Source: Laetiporus sulphureus 93-53 (Eukaryota; Basidiomycota; Agaricomycetes; Polyporales; Laetiporaceae). Taken from it: a stretch of DNA of 64,000 bases. Below the pieces are notes generated by a model. That model did not search any database. It was given only the letters and a program-made list of their open reading frames with translations, and was not told the DNA's origin. Of this stretch, positions 47,177 through 58,123 are shown piece by piece (the stretch's first letter is position 1; the number at the start of each line of letters is the position of its first letter). A program made the translations under genes and the position numbers. Location of the stretch: NCBI RefSeq assembly GCF_001632365.1, contig NW_024468518.1, forward strand, positions 724,199-788,198. The letters are read 5' to 3'.

Positions 47177-48531
47177 TCAAATGCCCTGCCCACCCGTGAC
47201 CTCAAGGGTGTGTCCCGAGACATACGAGGCGAGTGGTGAAGCAAGGCTGCACGAGGTTGATAAGCATAAGCATCAGGTTTCAATCTGGCTTCGCTGTCAG
47301 ACAGCACTCACAAGAGAATGCCCGCGGCGGCCTCGTCGGGCGTCGCACCTCTGCCGAGGGGGATGAGCGCGCTCGGGTTTGCGCCTCCCGTGACGGCCGT
47401 CTGCGACTTCGGGATACCGAGCGCGACTTTCTTGCCCGCGATTTCGATCGTCGCGCCTTCCTCCTTCGCGGCCGTTAACCTAATGGATATTCCTCAGCTC
47501 AGGGAGACTGCGATGCACGGAGCAAGGTACCGAGTCTGGACGTAGCCAAAGGCGACGGTGTTCGCCCTGACGTTGAAGGGGCCCCACTCCTTGCAAATGG
47601 TCTTCGTCATGCCGACAACAGCAGCTTTGGCAGATGCGTAGTTGACCTGGCCTACGCTACCATGGAGGCCGGAGACAGAAGAAACGTTAATGATGGAGCG
47701 GTTCTCAGTGTTGCCCTGGGACGTATGGTATCCATGAGTTAGAGTGTCATGCGTGGGAGGAATACCCCAGTCTACCTTGATGCGCATATACGGGGCGGCC
47801 GCACGGATGAGACGGAATGGCGCACGTACGTGCACCTTCATGATGATGTCGAACGCGTCGTCAGGCGTTGTATGAAGCATGCGGTCGTACGTGAAGCCCG
47901 CATTGTTCACGATGTGGTTCAGTTTACCATACTTCCTAGTAGGCGAGAACCGATTTTAGTCTCGGAGTTTGCAGGAGACGCATGCATACGAACTTTATGG
48001 TAGCCTCGAGGACCTTCTGCGGGAAGTCATCTGCGCTGACATCGCCGCCGATGGCAAGAGCGTCACCGCCCGCTTGCTTGATCTCGTCTACGACGGCTTG
48101 CGCCTTTTTCTCGTCCAAGCTGGCATTATGATGTAAGTCACGTGATACATATTCCATAATGCAAGTTTAAGAAGGGTTGCATCAGAACAAGCGTACGCAC
48201 TCCGTCACGACGACTTTCGCGCCTTCTTTCGCAAAGAGCAAAGCAGCACTGCGGCCGATACCCTATGAAGTTGTTAGCAGACTTATGTTTATAAGAAATC
48301 ATGACTGTGAGAGACGGCTCACTTGCGCTGCGCCTAAACATGACAGAGATCATATCGTTAGACACACGATAAGATACCGAGCAAATGAGTATAGAAAGAC
48401 CGCGACATTGCGATCCCCGTGCATCACGCGTCTAACTACTCACCAGTGATGATAGCAACCTCCCCAGCGAGCAAACCACGCGAGTACGTGTTCGAAAGAT
48501 GACCAGATACCTGCGCGAGACGGTCGGCCAT
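47177..48531 (-). CDS. FabG-like short-chain dehydrogenase/reductase
   Basis: NAD(P)H-dependent reductase of the SDR family, closest by pattern to 3-oxoacyl-(acyl carrier protein) reductases. Eight exons: 48,531-48,444; 48,333-48,323 (11 nt); 48,262-48,201; 48,119-47,994; 47,935-47,776; 47,715-47,531; 47,479-47,312; 47,246-47,177; 289 residues. The cofactor motif TGAAQGIG (29-36) is completed by the 11-nt exon. NNAG is at 106-109, and Ser162 with YASAK (Tyr175, Lys179) has the usual spacing. It ends GHTLEVTGGQGI. An insert of about 30 residues (KVALGIPKSQTAV...) precedes the C-terminal part. A role in mitochondrial fatty acid synthesis or as a general dehydrogenase is possible; the substrate cannot be told. 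Confidence 0.9.
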
Positions 48532-49334
48532 TGTGCAACGGGACGTGGAGGAGAGTGGGGGTGGATGATGGGAGTAGAGACACAAGGTGTGCGACCCCAG
48601 GGTCGGAAGAGACGGTGCTCGACCGGTATGGGGAAATCATGTGCGTTCTCGCGCGTGCTTACCCCGGACGAGGCATTTGACGCCGCGGCCTTGCTTTCCT
48701 CCGCGAACGACTTCTCGCTGAGTGGATCGCGCGACAATGCAAGTGCAAAGTCCCGCAGTTCAGCGAAATGCAGCGCGAGATGCGCACTCTGTCTCCCTGA
48801 GCTGGTAAGCAACGCGGCTGTTGCGCCAGTTTAGCTATCGACAGTCTGACCGTCAGTTTGCCGAAGTGCAAAGAGGACGAGCTACACGGAGCAATCCATT
48901 CCACATGATTGCGAAACGCCGAGCATGATACTGTACAAGTTGCCGGCGCCGCTACTCCAGATATCAGCAGCATCTTGACAAATGAAGTTTGAAGCTTTGA
49001 AGACACAACCATATAGTAGTAGGAAGCATACTAACATGCATGTCCTAAACAGCATGCACTGTCATCGATCATCATCGTCGGCACTCATGCTTTGCAATTG
49101 GATTCCACCCAGCTCTAGGAGATCGTAATCCCTTCGGTTTTAATACAATAGTATAGACACGAATGTTACAATCGTAACCGTAGGAGGATCTACGTTAGAG
49201 TACATCGTGTCGACTCCACAATCGTGGTCACAAATGTAATGCAAATGAAAGAATCGCCTTCGCGTTATCAAGCGACCCGTCAGTGCACTTACTGAGTTCG
49301 CCCGCACACATCAAGCATTAACATACCGTACACG
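48532..49334. other. Intergenic region with unexplained open frame
   Basis: Minus-strand frame 48,812-48,650 reads protein-like (LHFAELRDFALALSRDP, then SFAEESKAAASNASSG followed by a consensus donor gtaagc). No start exon or continuation could be joined to it. It may be a 5' leader of the SDR transcript or part of an unrecognised small gene. Confidence 0.3.
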
Positions 49335-50978
49335 CTACAAGAAGCTCCCCTTCTTGCCCGTTCCAAACCGATCCCCAAGACCCCGAGCCTCCTTAATGAG
49401 CTTGTCGCGCGACTTATCGTCCATGAGCCGTCCCGAAAGCGCCATATCCCGACTATGGTCCCAGATGACCGATGGGCCCTCTTCACCCTCGCTGCCCTCC
49501 TTCGTGGAGGCCACTTTCGAATGCTGTTCAAGGAGCGCACCGCCCCGAACTTTTTTCTGCAGCATCGCAACACGATCAGCACGCAATTACTCGAGACGCA
49601 AGAGAATCACCGACCGTATGCTCTTCAACGCCCCTCCTCACCTCCTCCTCGTGCCTCCGCCTCTTACGCATCTCCCGCTCTTCGTCCGGGCTGACGGCGT
49701 TCACGTCCGTCACGCGCCGCCGCTTCCCCGCGACTTCGTCCGCGATGCGTTGCTGCCGCTCCGCAGGGGTCTCCGTCCAGAGCGAGCTGTCAGTGTTGCG
49801 TGCGGGAGCGGCCGTGCGTGCGAACTGGCGCGGGCGGTTCAACTTCGTGGGATCGATGGCTGTGGATAGCCAATGAGGTTAGGTTGACGGAGCGTTCCAT
49901 GAAAGGTGGGTGGACATACAGGCTAGCAGGTCCGACGAGGATGGCGGGACGAGCATCCATTCTTCACGCTTGAGGGCTTTTGGTTTGCTAGCTTCCTGAA
50001 ATGGGCATGTAGATTAATTTATGCTCTGTTCGCATATGCATGATAGAACGGGAGTGGAAGAATGCCAATCTCAAGACAACAGCCATGCATTCATCCTTCT
50101 CAACGAGATTGACTGGCGTGAATGAGTATTTGGAGTGCAACTCGACAGCAAGCTGCAGCATATCCACTCGAACTCGAACTCCTGCACAGTTCCGCCCTGG
50201 TGAGGAGGGATGAGGATCAGATTCTGCGGGGAATTTGCCGAGGTTCAGGAGAGAAGGAACTGAATTCGAAGGACACCAAAGCCCTATACGGCTCAAACTT
50301 CTGCTTCGCAACATAATTCACCACGTCCGCCGGTGATCTACACACGTACTCTCCCATACCGGACTACTCACATTATGTCACGGAGCGGAGAGGTGCAACA
50401 TGCAGCACGAGGGTCTCAATGATCACACCGCAAATGTCCACAGATAGACGGAACATTAGCACAAAGCTTACCTCCATCTGCTTCCGCCGTCTCTCTTCCT
50501 TCTCGAGGAACTCCTGGACAGCATCCTTCTCTTCCAGTACCACCCCTCCGGGCAGCGGTCTGGGCCCATAATCGTCCTCGTCCTCCTCGTCCTCATACGA
50601 CCGTTGCACACCACCCATACTAGGTGGGAAGGTGGGGCCGATCGTTCGCTTGCCTGCAGGCTCCCTAGTAGCATGCCCACCTTGCCGAGCAGCTAGTAGG
50701 TCGGGAGGTAGCGCCGGAGCATATTCGTCTTCGTCTTCTCCTTCTGCAGTCGCTGTTTGGGCGGGTTCCGAGAACACCGCTGGAGGAATTTGCGGCCCAA
50801 TTGACTCGTGCTCTTCCTTGGGAGTCGATTCCGCAGGCTTGGCTAGCAACTCTGGAGGAATCTGCGGCCCAGTTGGCTGGTGCGGTTGTAGAGAATCATG
50901 CTGTGGTTGATTTTCGACCGCTTCTATATCCTGGTTGTTGCTGGGAAGAGGACGAGCTGGTGTGCTGGATCCAGTCAT
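49335..50978 (-). CDS. GPALPP-motif/DUF3752 protein
   Basis: Four exons: 50,978-50,472; 49,995-49,920; 49,859-49,615; 49,556-49,335; 349 residues. The N-terminal half repeats GPALPP-like motifs five times (GPQIPPELL, GPQIPPAVF, APALPPDLL, GPTFPPSM, GPRPLPGG) between acidic linkers. The middle has EEWMLVPPSSSDLL and ARNTDSSLWTETPAERQQR. The C-terminal part is a charged helix followed by DKSRDKLIKEARGLGDRFGTGK. This is the layout of human GPALPP1 and its fungal relatives, whose function is unknown to me; nuclear localisation is likely from the Lys/Arg clusters. Divergent from the deaminase gene, 194 bp apart. Confidence 0.85.
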
Positions 50979-51172
50979 GCTCGGGTTGACGACTATAAGG
51001 AGACTGAAGTTGAAGCCGCCAATTAGTGCAAGGCGGTAATGAATGACATTTAAACACGTGGGATGGTGGCCGCTGAAACCGTCTGGCTCCGATCCCGCTC
51101 GAGTGCGGCAACTTCATGTATATGCGTCCTCACGTCCGTCTTCGCCTGAAATTACCACCGCGTGGATAGCAG
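50979..51172. promoter_or_regulatory. Divergent promoter, GPALPP and deaminase
   Basis: 194 bp between two opposite start codons, so the two promoters must overlap. No specific site assigned. Confidence 0.5.
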
Positions 51173-52437
51173 ATGGCGTCGACGCATCCGCACAAAATTG
51201 CTGGCTATGCCGCGGATGCCCTGCACAGTCTCACCCCTTCGCAGATCAAGTTTCTGCAGGCATTGCCCAAGGCAGAGCTGCACGCACATCTGAACGGATC
51301 GATACCTCTGTCCACGCTGCAGAAGCTTGCTCACGACTATCACTCAACAAACGCTCACGCTGCGTCTGAGAAGGACGTTGTTCGCGCAGGTATTGAACGA
51401 CTCCAGCGGGGAGTCGTCCTCAGCGAGATCCACGAGTTCTTCGGGCTCTTTCCCGCCATCTACGCCCTCACTTCGACTCCGGATGCGCTCGAAAAAGCGA
51501 CAAATGCCGTGATGCATCACTTTCTAGGCGACTCGTTGGATGAGTATCCCCAGGCAGCGTACCTGGAGTTGCGGACGACCCCGCGAGAGACGCCATCCAT
51601 GAGCCGCTTGCAGTATCTCGAAACGGTGCTCAACCAGGTGGAGAAGTACCCTGAGCACAGAGCGGCACTGATCGTGAGTCTCGATCGGCGCATGAGCAGC
51701 GAGGTCGCGGCGGAGTGTGTAGATTGTGCCGTGAAGCTCAAGGCGCGCGGCAGGAGGGTCGTCGGCATGGATCTGTGCGGGGACGTCACAGTATGTGTCT
51801 GAACGCACTATCCTGCTTGTTGGACGTGTGCTTAACTCGTGCACTCGTAGGCAGGAAATGTGGCAGACTTTGAGCAGCACTTCCGCGCCGCAAAGGCCGC
51901 AGGGCTCGGCGTGACCCTCCATATCGCAGAGGTACATGCCCGTATCCCATACGTCGAGGTCCTGAATACTCACATGCACCCACAGATTGAAGACACACCC
52001 GCAGACGAGATCCATAAGTTGCTCTCCTTCAAGCCCGACCGCCTCGGACATGCTACCTTCCTCGATGACGCCTCCAAAGAGGCCGTCCGCAAGAGCAACG
52101 CGTGCATCGAGATCTGCCTGTCATCCAACCTCCTCTGCAAGACCGTACACACGCTCGACATCCACCACATCCGATACTACCTGCAGCACGACCACCCCAT
52201 CGCTATTTGCGTAGGTTGCCCTTCGGTCCAACTCTGTTGCGAGATCAGACTGCTGATGGTTCGTCGTGGTTGTAGACCGACGACATTTTACCGTTCCGAA
52301 ATTCGCTTCTCGGCGAGTACGCGCTGCTCATGGCTGCCCCGCCGCTCGGGCTCGGGCTGACAGAGGCGGAGATCCACAAGGTGGCCCAGATGGGGATGGA
52401 CTGTCGTTTTCCCAGTACTCGCAAGCCTACATCATAG
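51173..52437 (+). CDS. Adenosine deaminase-like protein (ADAL type)
   Basis: Zinc hydrolase of the adenosine/AMP deaminase superfamily. ADAL proteins deaminate N6-methyl-AMP, so this is probably a clean-up enzyme for modified adenylates. Four exons: 51,173-51,790; 51,851-51,931; 51,986-52,210; 52,276-52,437; 361 residues. Metal ligands His37 and His39 lie in ELHAHLNGS, HIAE holds the catalytic Glu233, and DRLGHATFL and CTDD (Asp310, Asp311) complete the site. ELHAHLNGS with Asn favours the ADAL branch over true adenosine deaminase. Intron 2 (54 nt) is a multiple of three without stop; spliced, HIAE joins IEDTPADE as expected. The C-terminus (CRFPSTRKPTS) is short, so the last codons are less sure. 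Confidence 0.9.
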
Positions 52438-53035
52438 AGCACATACATTGACATTGACCAACGCTAGCAAGAATCTATAGTCCGCCGCGCCAATTTTCCG
52501 CCACAATCTGACAAACGCCGCCGCGCGCCACATTGACAAGCCTGCCCTAAACGCGTAGGGTATATATAAGGCCACTCTGCGTTTCTGGTTCCCATTCTTG
52601 TGCTCGGGCACGTACTGTCGCCAGTGAGGTCCATACCGAGGCACAGTCTTTTGCTGATTGCAAATTACACATCCGAACACGTCTGTTGGCTTCGGCCTCC
52701 AGCAATTTTTGGAAACCCTCCCTTTTCCTGTGATAACATTTTGTTTGAGGAAGCTGGATGGGTAGTAGAGTACTTCGGATTGTAATTTGTAGTTGTGCAG
52801 AGCCACTTGCAGTATATTGAGCCACTTAAAAAAATCATTGAGTGCTCGAGTGTCACTGGCAGTTTAAAAGAGAGAAGTGCTATGTATGCAAGTGAGTTAC
52901 ATGTACTAGTACTGTAAGATCCGTGTATGACTGCAGTCCGTCGTTGCAAGCGTGAAGGTACAGAGCAGTACAGTATGACAAAGTCCCAGCGAGAGAAAAA
53001 ATCCGGATAAGTTACAGCTGTCCTCATGAGAGTCC
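52438..53035. other. Convergent intergenic region
   Basis: 598 bp between two 3' ends; no feature recognised. Confidence 0.5.
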
Positions 53036-54368
53036 TCAATACCTCTCCATAGCTGGTGGATACCCACGTCCTTGGCCCATCCCGCCGCTATATATCTGCT
53101 TCCCACTGACGCCGCCAACGAGGCTTGCGGTGTGGCCACCGTGATAGCTGCTGACGATGTCATCCTCGTAGTCTCTGTCAGAACCGCCAAGCAATGGGTC
53201 CTTGACTTCCCAGACCATCGCTTTCGAGCCGACGGAAAACTCCAAGTCTTCCCGCTGCGATTCCATTTGCATGGAAAGCTCAGCTAAATAACACGGGACT
53301 GTAGAACGGCGACGTACCGTGATGCTGTCCCAGTACTTGTACACCATCATAACACTAAGGAGCATGCAGAGCGTGAAGAAGAACAGCCCGTCGAGATAGT
53401 GCTGGATCGCATTGCATATCGTGGCGCTGAATGCGAAGAGGATTATCTGCGCGATCGTGAACGACACTGCACCAAACACAATGTCGCCGATAGGCCACCG
53501 CTCCTCGAGCGTGCGGAAGACGAGGATGAGCTGCGAGACGACGTAGACGACGACGCAGAACAGCGGCCAGATAAAGTAGATCACCCAGATGCCGATGGGC
53601 TTCGTGTAGCTGAGCCCGGCAGTGTTCTTGAATGTGGCGATGGCGATGAAGAAGCAGACTCCGAAAACGGCTAGTATTGAAAGCCGGAGTAGCTGGAAAA
53701 CGTTAGACAACGTTCAAAATGGGGAAACGTTCTTCTCCGAGGGACTCACCCATAGCGATACCGGCGTGCCATCTTCCGCGAACTGGAACCCCACGAAACC
53801 GTTTATGAGGAGACAGACATATGCGGCAGCTACGAGGCCGGTATAGGCTGCTGCAAACCACTAGCCTCTCGTTGGAGCTGGTCGAAACAAAAACGCAAAG
53901 AGAACTCACGGGATAGCTGACATTCGCGGTCGGGATGATAGCGGAGTCGAGAAACAGCGCAAGCAACTCAATAATGGCATAAAGATAGAAGAACAGCAGG
54001 ATTTCCTTGCGTCCTATTCCAAATCAAGTCAAGTTCCCTCGGCAACTCAGTAAGAGCACGAGCGGACGGAAATTGAAAGTTCGCACCAACCGCCGTGTAC
54101 TTGCTGCGGATGTGGAAGATCATGACCGCCGTCATGATGATAGCGACAATGTGGATGAAGCCCGTGGCTGGAGCGTCCGTCCGTCCATCAGATGCGGCAT
54201 GCGCACCAGGGGGAGTTGCCTACCTGGCTGGAAGATAAGCGTGCCAGCGATGTCAACATTCCTGCTGTAGCACTTCGGCTCGATGCCGTCGCTGGAGCCA
54301 ACCATGGGGCAGATGACCAGCGCGGCCGTCTGGCATATCTCGTCGAAGGACCCGAACTTGATGGACAT
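53036..54368 (-). CDS. CHS7: Chitin synthase export chaperone, Chs7 family
   Basis: ER membrane protein; in yeast Chs7 lets chitin synthase Chs3 leave the ER. Six exons: 54,368-54,224; 54,167-54,087; 54,013-53,910; 53,860-53,750; 53,692-53,318; 53,254-53,036; 344 residues. The start [20 protein letters not shown] with [20 protein letters not shown] is typical. Six to seven transmembrane stretches follow, including [28 protein letters not shown] in two parts, [12 protein letters not shown] and [27 protein letters not shown]. The tail is a cytoplasmic Gly/Ser-rich segment with REDLEFSVG. The last intron (63 nt) is a multiple of three without stop; if kept it adds 21 residues. Convergent with the deaminase gene. 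Confidence 0.92.
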
Positions 54369-57300
54369 AGCGCGCAAAGGAGAGGCGGTTCGAGCGAGCG
54401 AAAGGGGGGGACCGGATCCGTCTACGCAACACGAGAGTGTTGGTAAAGAGAGACCGACGACGACCAGAGAGCGGCGAGGACAGCGGGTGGGATGTAGGAC
54501 CCGTGTGGAACGACGCTGAGGCCAACGTTCGCGCTCGCATATCCCGGCTTGCCGTCACGCATTGTCACGCATGTGACTGTCGACGGGCGACGTCCGTCAC
54601 AATACACGACGCGTTCTCGTGTGGCCGCCTATCAGCTGGCTCACTAGTCGGCACTATAGCTTGCCCCGCGAGCTGTTCTTCCGGTACTTCAAGTTGCTGC
54701 TGTTCTCTTGCTGGGATGGAGTCGTTCAACGCTCAGAATTTCTTGCTTCTCCTTGTCAACGGTAGCAGTTCTCAGGTTGTGCAGCTGAACCTGTTGCTCG
54801 CCTCGATCGTCATCGAGGCTAACGCGCTGACGGACTGCCTCAAATATCGGCGGCACGTTCACATACCGCCGAGAATAGACGATGATGACTTCGGCTGGCT
54901 TGACAATGGACACGTCTCATGCTGGCTTAATACTCGTGGAGACCATTACGCGGACTACAGTGTTCCGGCAAACCCCAACTCAAGTAGACCATTTGTCCAA
55001 GCTGAGTGTCTCTACAAATTGTCGCGCCATAACGCACAGCCACGTAATCGGCCTCGAGCGCTACGCGACCCGATAACACGTAATAGTGTTCCACCGCAAT
55101 CGCAATGAGAAGATCCGCGGGTACAAGTAACCCAAAAACCACATATCTCATGCGGCTGACTCCGAATAACACTTTCATCACAGCGAACTGGAACCTCGCC
55201 CAGGACACGTACGTGGGAACCATATCAAAGAGCCCTGTAGGTGTCATCGCCCTCGGTGTCGTATCGCCAGCCTGGGTCCCAGCCATGTCCGGAGAACGCA
55301 GAACTGCCTCAAGTTGGCCAATGTACGCACCTGTGCATGCGAACGTCAACCCCACGCACATATTGTTAGGAAGCCCGCACATCGGTCCCCCCGCGCTAGG
55401 CTGGCGACTCTCACCAGACTCCATACGTGTCATACTGGGACATGAAACACCGATCGCAGCGACCGAATGAATGAATGGATGGATAGATGGACTTCGGCGG
55501 ACACGAGGTGCGCGCGTCTGCGATGCCTGCCTGGGGCTCGCGCCGTTACTGCAGAAACGGTGAGACGGTCTTCTGCATTTGGAAGGCAGAACCGTCGCAC
55601 GAGCCTCCCGTGGTGCCATACAAGCTTGTTGCCAAACCACGACTCGGCGTCTACGGTGTGCATTGATGTTCCACGACGGAACGCGCATACCGCATTCGCG
55701 TGACGCGGCGACAGCTACGACAGCTAGCGATATCTGGCAACCTCGCAATACAGAAGCAATTTGTCTAGTTATATGCTCTCGGATCACCGTCGCGGGCCGG
55801 AATGGATGAATCATATCAACGTGCTCAGTTGAATTACACATAAGGCGTAGACGGTGTTGGGATGCTGACTTGGCCACTTGGACCTGTCACTCTGTGGCTC
55901 CGGCTTTCATTTGATGCACTGTTAGATTGCTCAGTTGCTGAAGCGGAACGCCTTTCCGATGGACGCTGGTTCGCGGCAATGCAGGCTCGTGATGTCCATC
56001 ATTTTGTCACCTCGGGTGCGCCGGTAAGCCACCGCCTTCACTACACCATTGTGACGGATATTTCAAGCTGTTTAGCTGTCACGAGGAAGGCGTGTTTAGC
56101 TCGCTTCCGATCCGATGGATGCATCGCGAGATGATGCTGTTACAAGCCACGTATCACTCATTTACGCGAGCAAGCTTCAAGCCTCTACATTCAGCATTTA
56201 CGTTCCTAGTGATTGATGCTTTCTCTCGCGACCGTCAGTCGGCGTGAGCATGCGCTTCACCGTAAGAAGCATCGTGCCAGCAGCCTAGCGCATATCGATT
56301 TGCATCGATACTGTATCACTAGAAGCGTCCGTCCCTGTGGGTAATGCGGTGATGGAGGCGAGTCCGACACCCGACCTCCCACGGGAAATTGTAGAAGGTA
56401 CGCGGGGAGGGGACCTACGCCGAACGGGCAAGGCTTGATGCACGGCGCCATACTAGCACGCTTCCATCGGAGGGTAAAGCATGGCAACGGCCACTGGTAA
56501 AATGCAGGGTATGATTTGAGGAGATGGCTAGTCAGATCTGGAACGTCCGTGATCTATCTTGAATCTCGTGTGTTTTTTTACGGCATGTTGATTGCGAATG
56601 TCGCATAATCATACTTTGGATATCTGCAGGGCCGGGCAACCCCGCTTCCTGGGGATTCCGACGCTTCATAGAATCCCAACGGCAGATTTGAGACTAGCTT
56701 CCGACCTGAAGCACTGTGCCCGACGGGGCTGGGGCTTGCGAATGCTCCACTGTAGGACCACAACCGGTGATAATATGACCATTGCAGAGCGTGGTACATC
56801 TGCGACCGCCCATCAGCTTCCGCGCACAATTAGCAGGCGCGGATTCACCCGGTGGGTAATGTCGATGATGTGCAGTGTGACATCTCGGGAGCTTGGGTGG
56901 TGGCGAAGGGAAAACGAATCGCATTTTCGTTCTTGGCCATGACAGCGCACCAACTCTCATAAATCTGCGCTGATGGGGCCGGCAGGCGAGCAGCGAGGCA
57001 GGGCATAACATGTGCATCGGTACAATCACGACGAGAACGCGACTGAAGTCCCCAATAATTTTCGCTGACGCCCAGAGGTTGGATTGCTGCGCGCGAGGAT
57101 GTGAGCAAAGGGACTAACGTTCCTGGCAGTTACATGGATTATGACATCCGAAGCAGCCGAAGGATCCAGAACGCGCGTAATAGTTGGCGGTTGGTATAGG
57201 ACGCCATGAGTCTAAGCGTGACAAATAGATGATCGGCTTTGGCAATCGTTTGCACCGATATGGCAATGCACTAAGAATCGCATGTGGTGTGGCCTACCGG

Positions 57301-58123
57301 GAACCGGACGAGAGAAATCGTATGCACACGTGGAAGTAAAGGTGGGCGGGAAAGAATACAATGTGCGAACGTATGGATTTGTGGCCGTGCTTGGTGACAG
57401 GCATGCCTCTGGACGCGCCACTGATCGCAGATGAGGGGCTTGTGGCCAACAGGGGAACCATCGGCACGGATCCACTATGGAGAAATCGAGCCGATAGCAT
57501 GAAATCCCGCAGTCCCATCACTGTGCCACATAACCAGCTCCCCATCATCCGGCCGCGCAAAGCCTCCGTCCTGCCCTTTTTCAACCCGAAAGATACGAAT
57601 TGTCGTTTGCAACAACTCCGCAGCCAATCTGGCGCTAGATCGGGGCTGGGTACGAGGTCTTCTGCCTGATCGGGACAGAGAAACAGAGAACGTGACCTCC
57701 TCCTGCCGTATATGGGCCGTGGAATTTGGGAAAGGTTATGGGGAATCCCCAGCCGCAGTGCCGAGGTGGCGGGGAGTGAAAATTGCGGGGGCGCAAAAAG
57801 GGGAAAATACGAAAATGTTGTGGTGGAAAGAATTAGGCTAACGGGCTTCGGATGGCGGATCTGGATGGGCGGCGATGGCGGATGCTCGGTCAAGGACGAC
57901 AGAATGGCCAGTTCGTCTTCTCGTTGGCGACACAACAGCTTTCCCCTGTTTTGTCTCTTTCCGGTTATTTTCAGCCATATCCTCCATTTTCTTTCTTCGA
58001 CCCCGTTCTCTGCCATGATCTTCACAACTCCTTCACCGTTATATGTCATCGCGACACTTGCCGTTTTCGCTCTCCTTTTCTCTGAACCGTTTTCCGGTCC
58101 TCCTCCTCCTCTAGCCTTCTGCC
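54369..58123. other. Long intergenic region upstream of cyclin
   Basis: 3.75 kb. It holds one open frame of interest on the minus strand (listed separately). From about 57,360 on there is a pyrimidine-rich leader that probably belongs to the cyclin transcript. The rest shows no recognisable gene, tRNA or repeat. Confidence 0.5.
54927..55877 (-). CDS. Uncertain open frame, possible membrane protein
   Basis: 316 open codons on the minus strand without a clear ATG near the 5' end. The part from about 55,440 down includes hydrophobic stretches such as VVFGLLVPADLLIAIAVEHYY that could span a membrane. Upstream is Arg/Ser/His-rich sequence unlike a protein domain. Plus-strand frames also stay open over much of the same DNA. 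Candidate splice sites exist (for example near 55,425 and 55,340), but I could not assemble a coherent family sequence. It could be a fast-evolving fungal gene, a decayed one, or chance. Confidence 0.25.
   Translation of the reverse strand: MAKSASQHRLRLMCNSTEHVDMIHPFRPATVIREHITRQIASVLRGCQISLAVVAVAASRECGMRVPSWNINAHRRRRVVVWQQACMAPREARATVLPSKCRRPSHRFCSNGASPRQASQTRAPRVRRSPSIHPFIHSVAAIGVSCPSMTRMESGESRQPSAGGPMCGLPNNMCVGLTFACTGAYIGQLEAVLRSPDMAGTQAGDTTPRAMTPTGLFDMVPTYVSWARFQFAVMKVLFGVSRMRYVVFGLLVPADLLIAIAVEHYYVLSGRVALEADYVAVRYGATICRDTQLGQMVYLSWGLPEHCSPRNGLHEY

Noticed and set aside
46875..47366. 163-codon plus frame with a CPFCPNDC stretch
   Set aside because: It overlaps the last SDR exon antisense, shows no family similarity and has no neighbouring exons; two close Cys pairs alone are weak evidence.
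54437..55108. 223-codon plus-strand frame
   Set aside because: It begins within the antisense of the Chs7 5' region, has no recognisable domain, and competes with the minus-strand frame over the same DNA.
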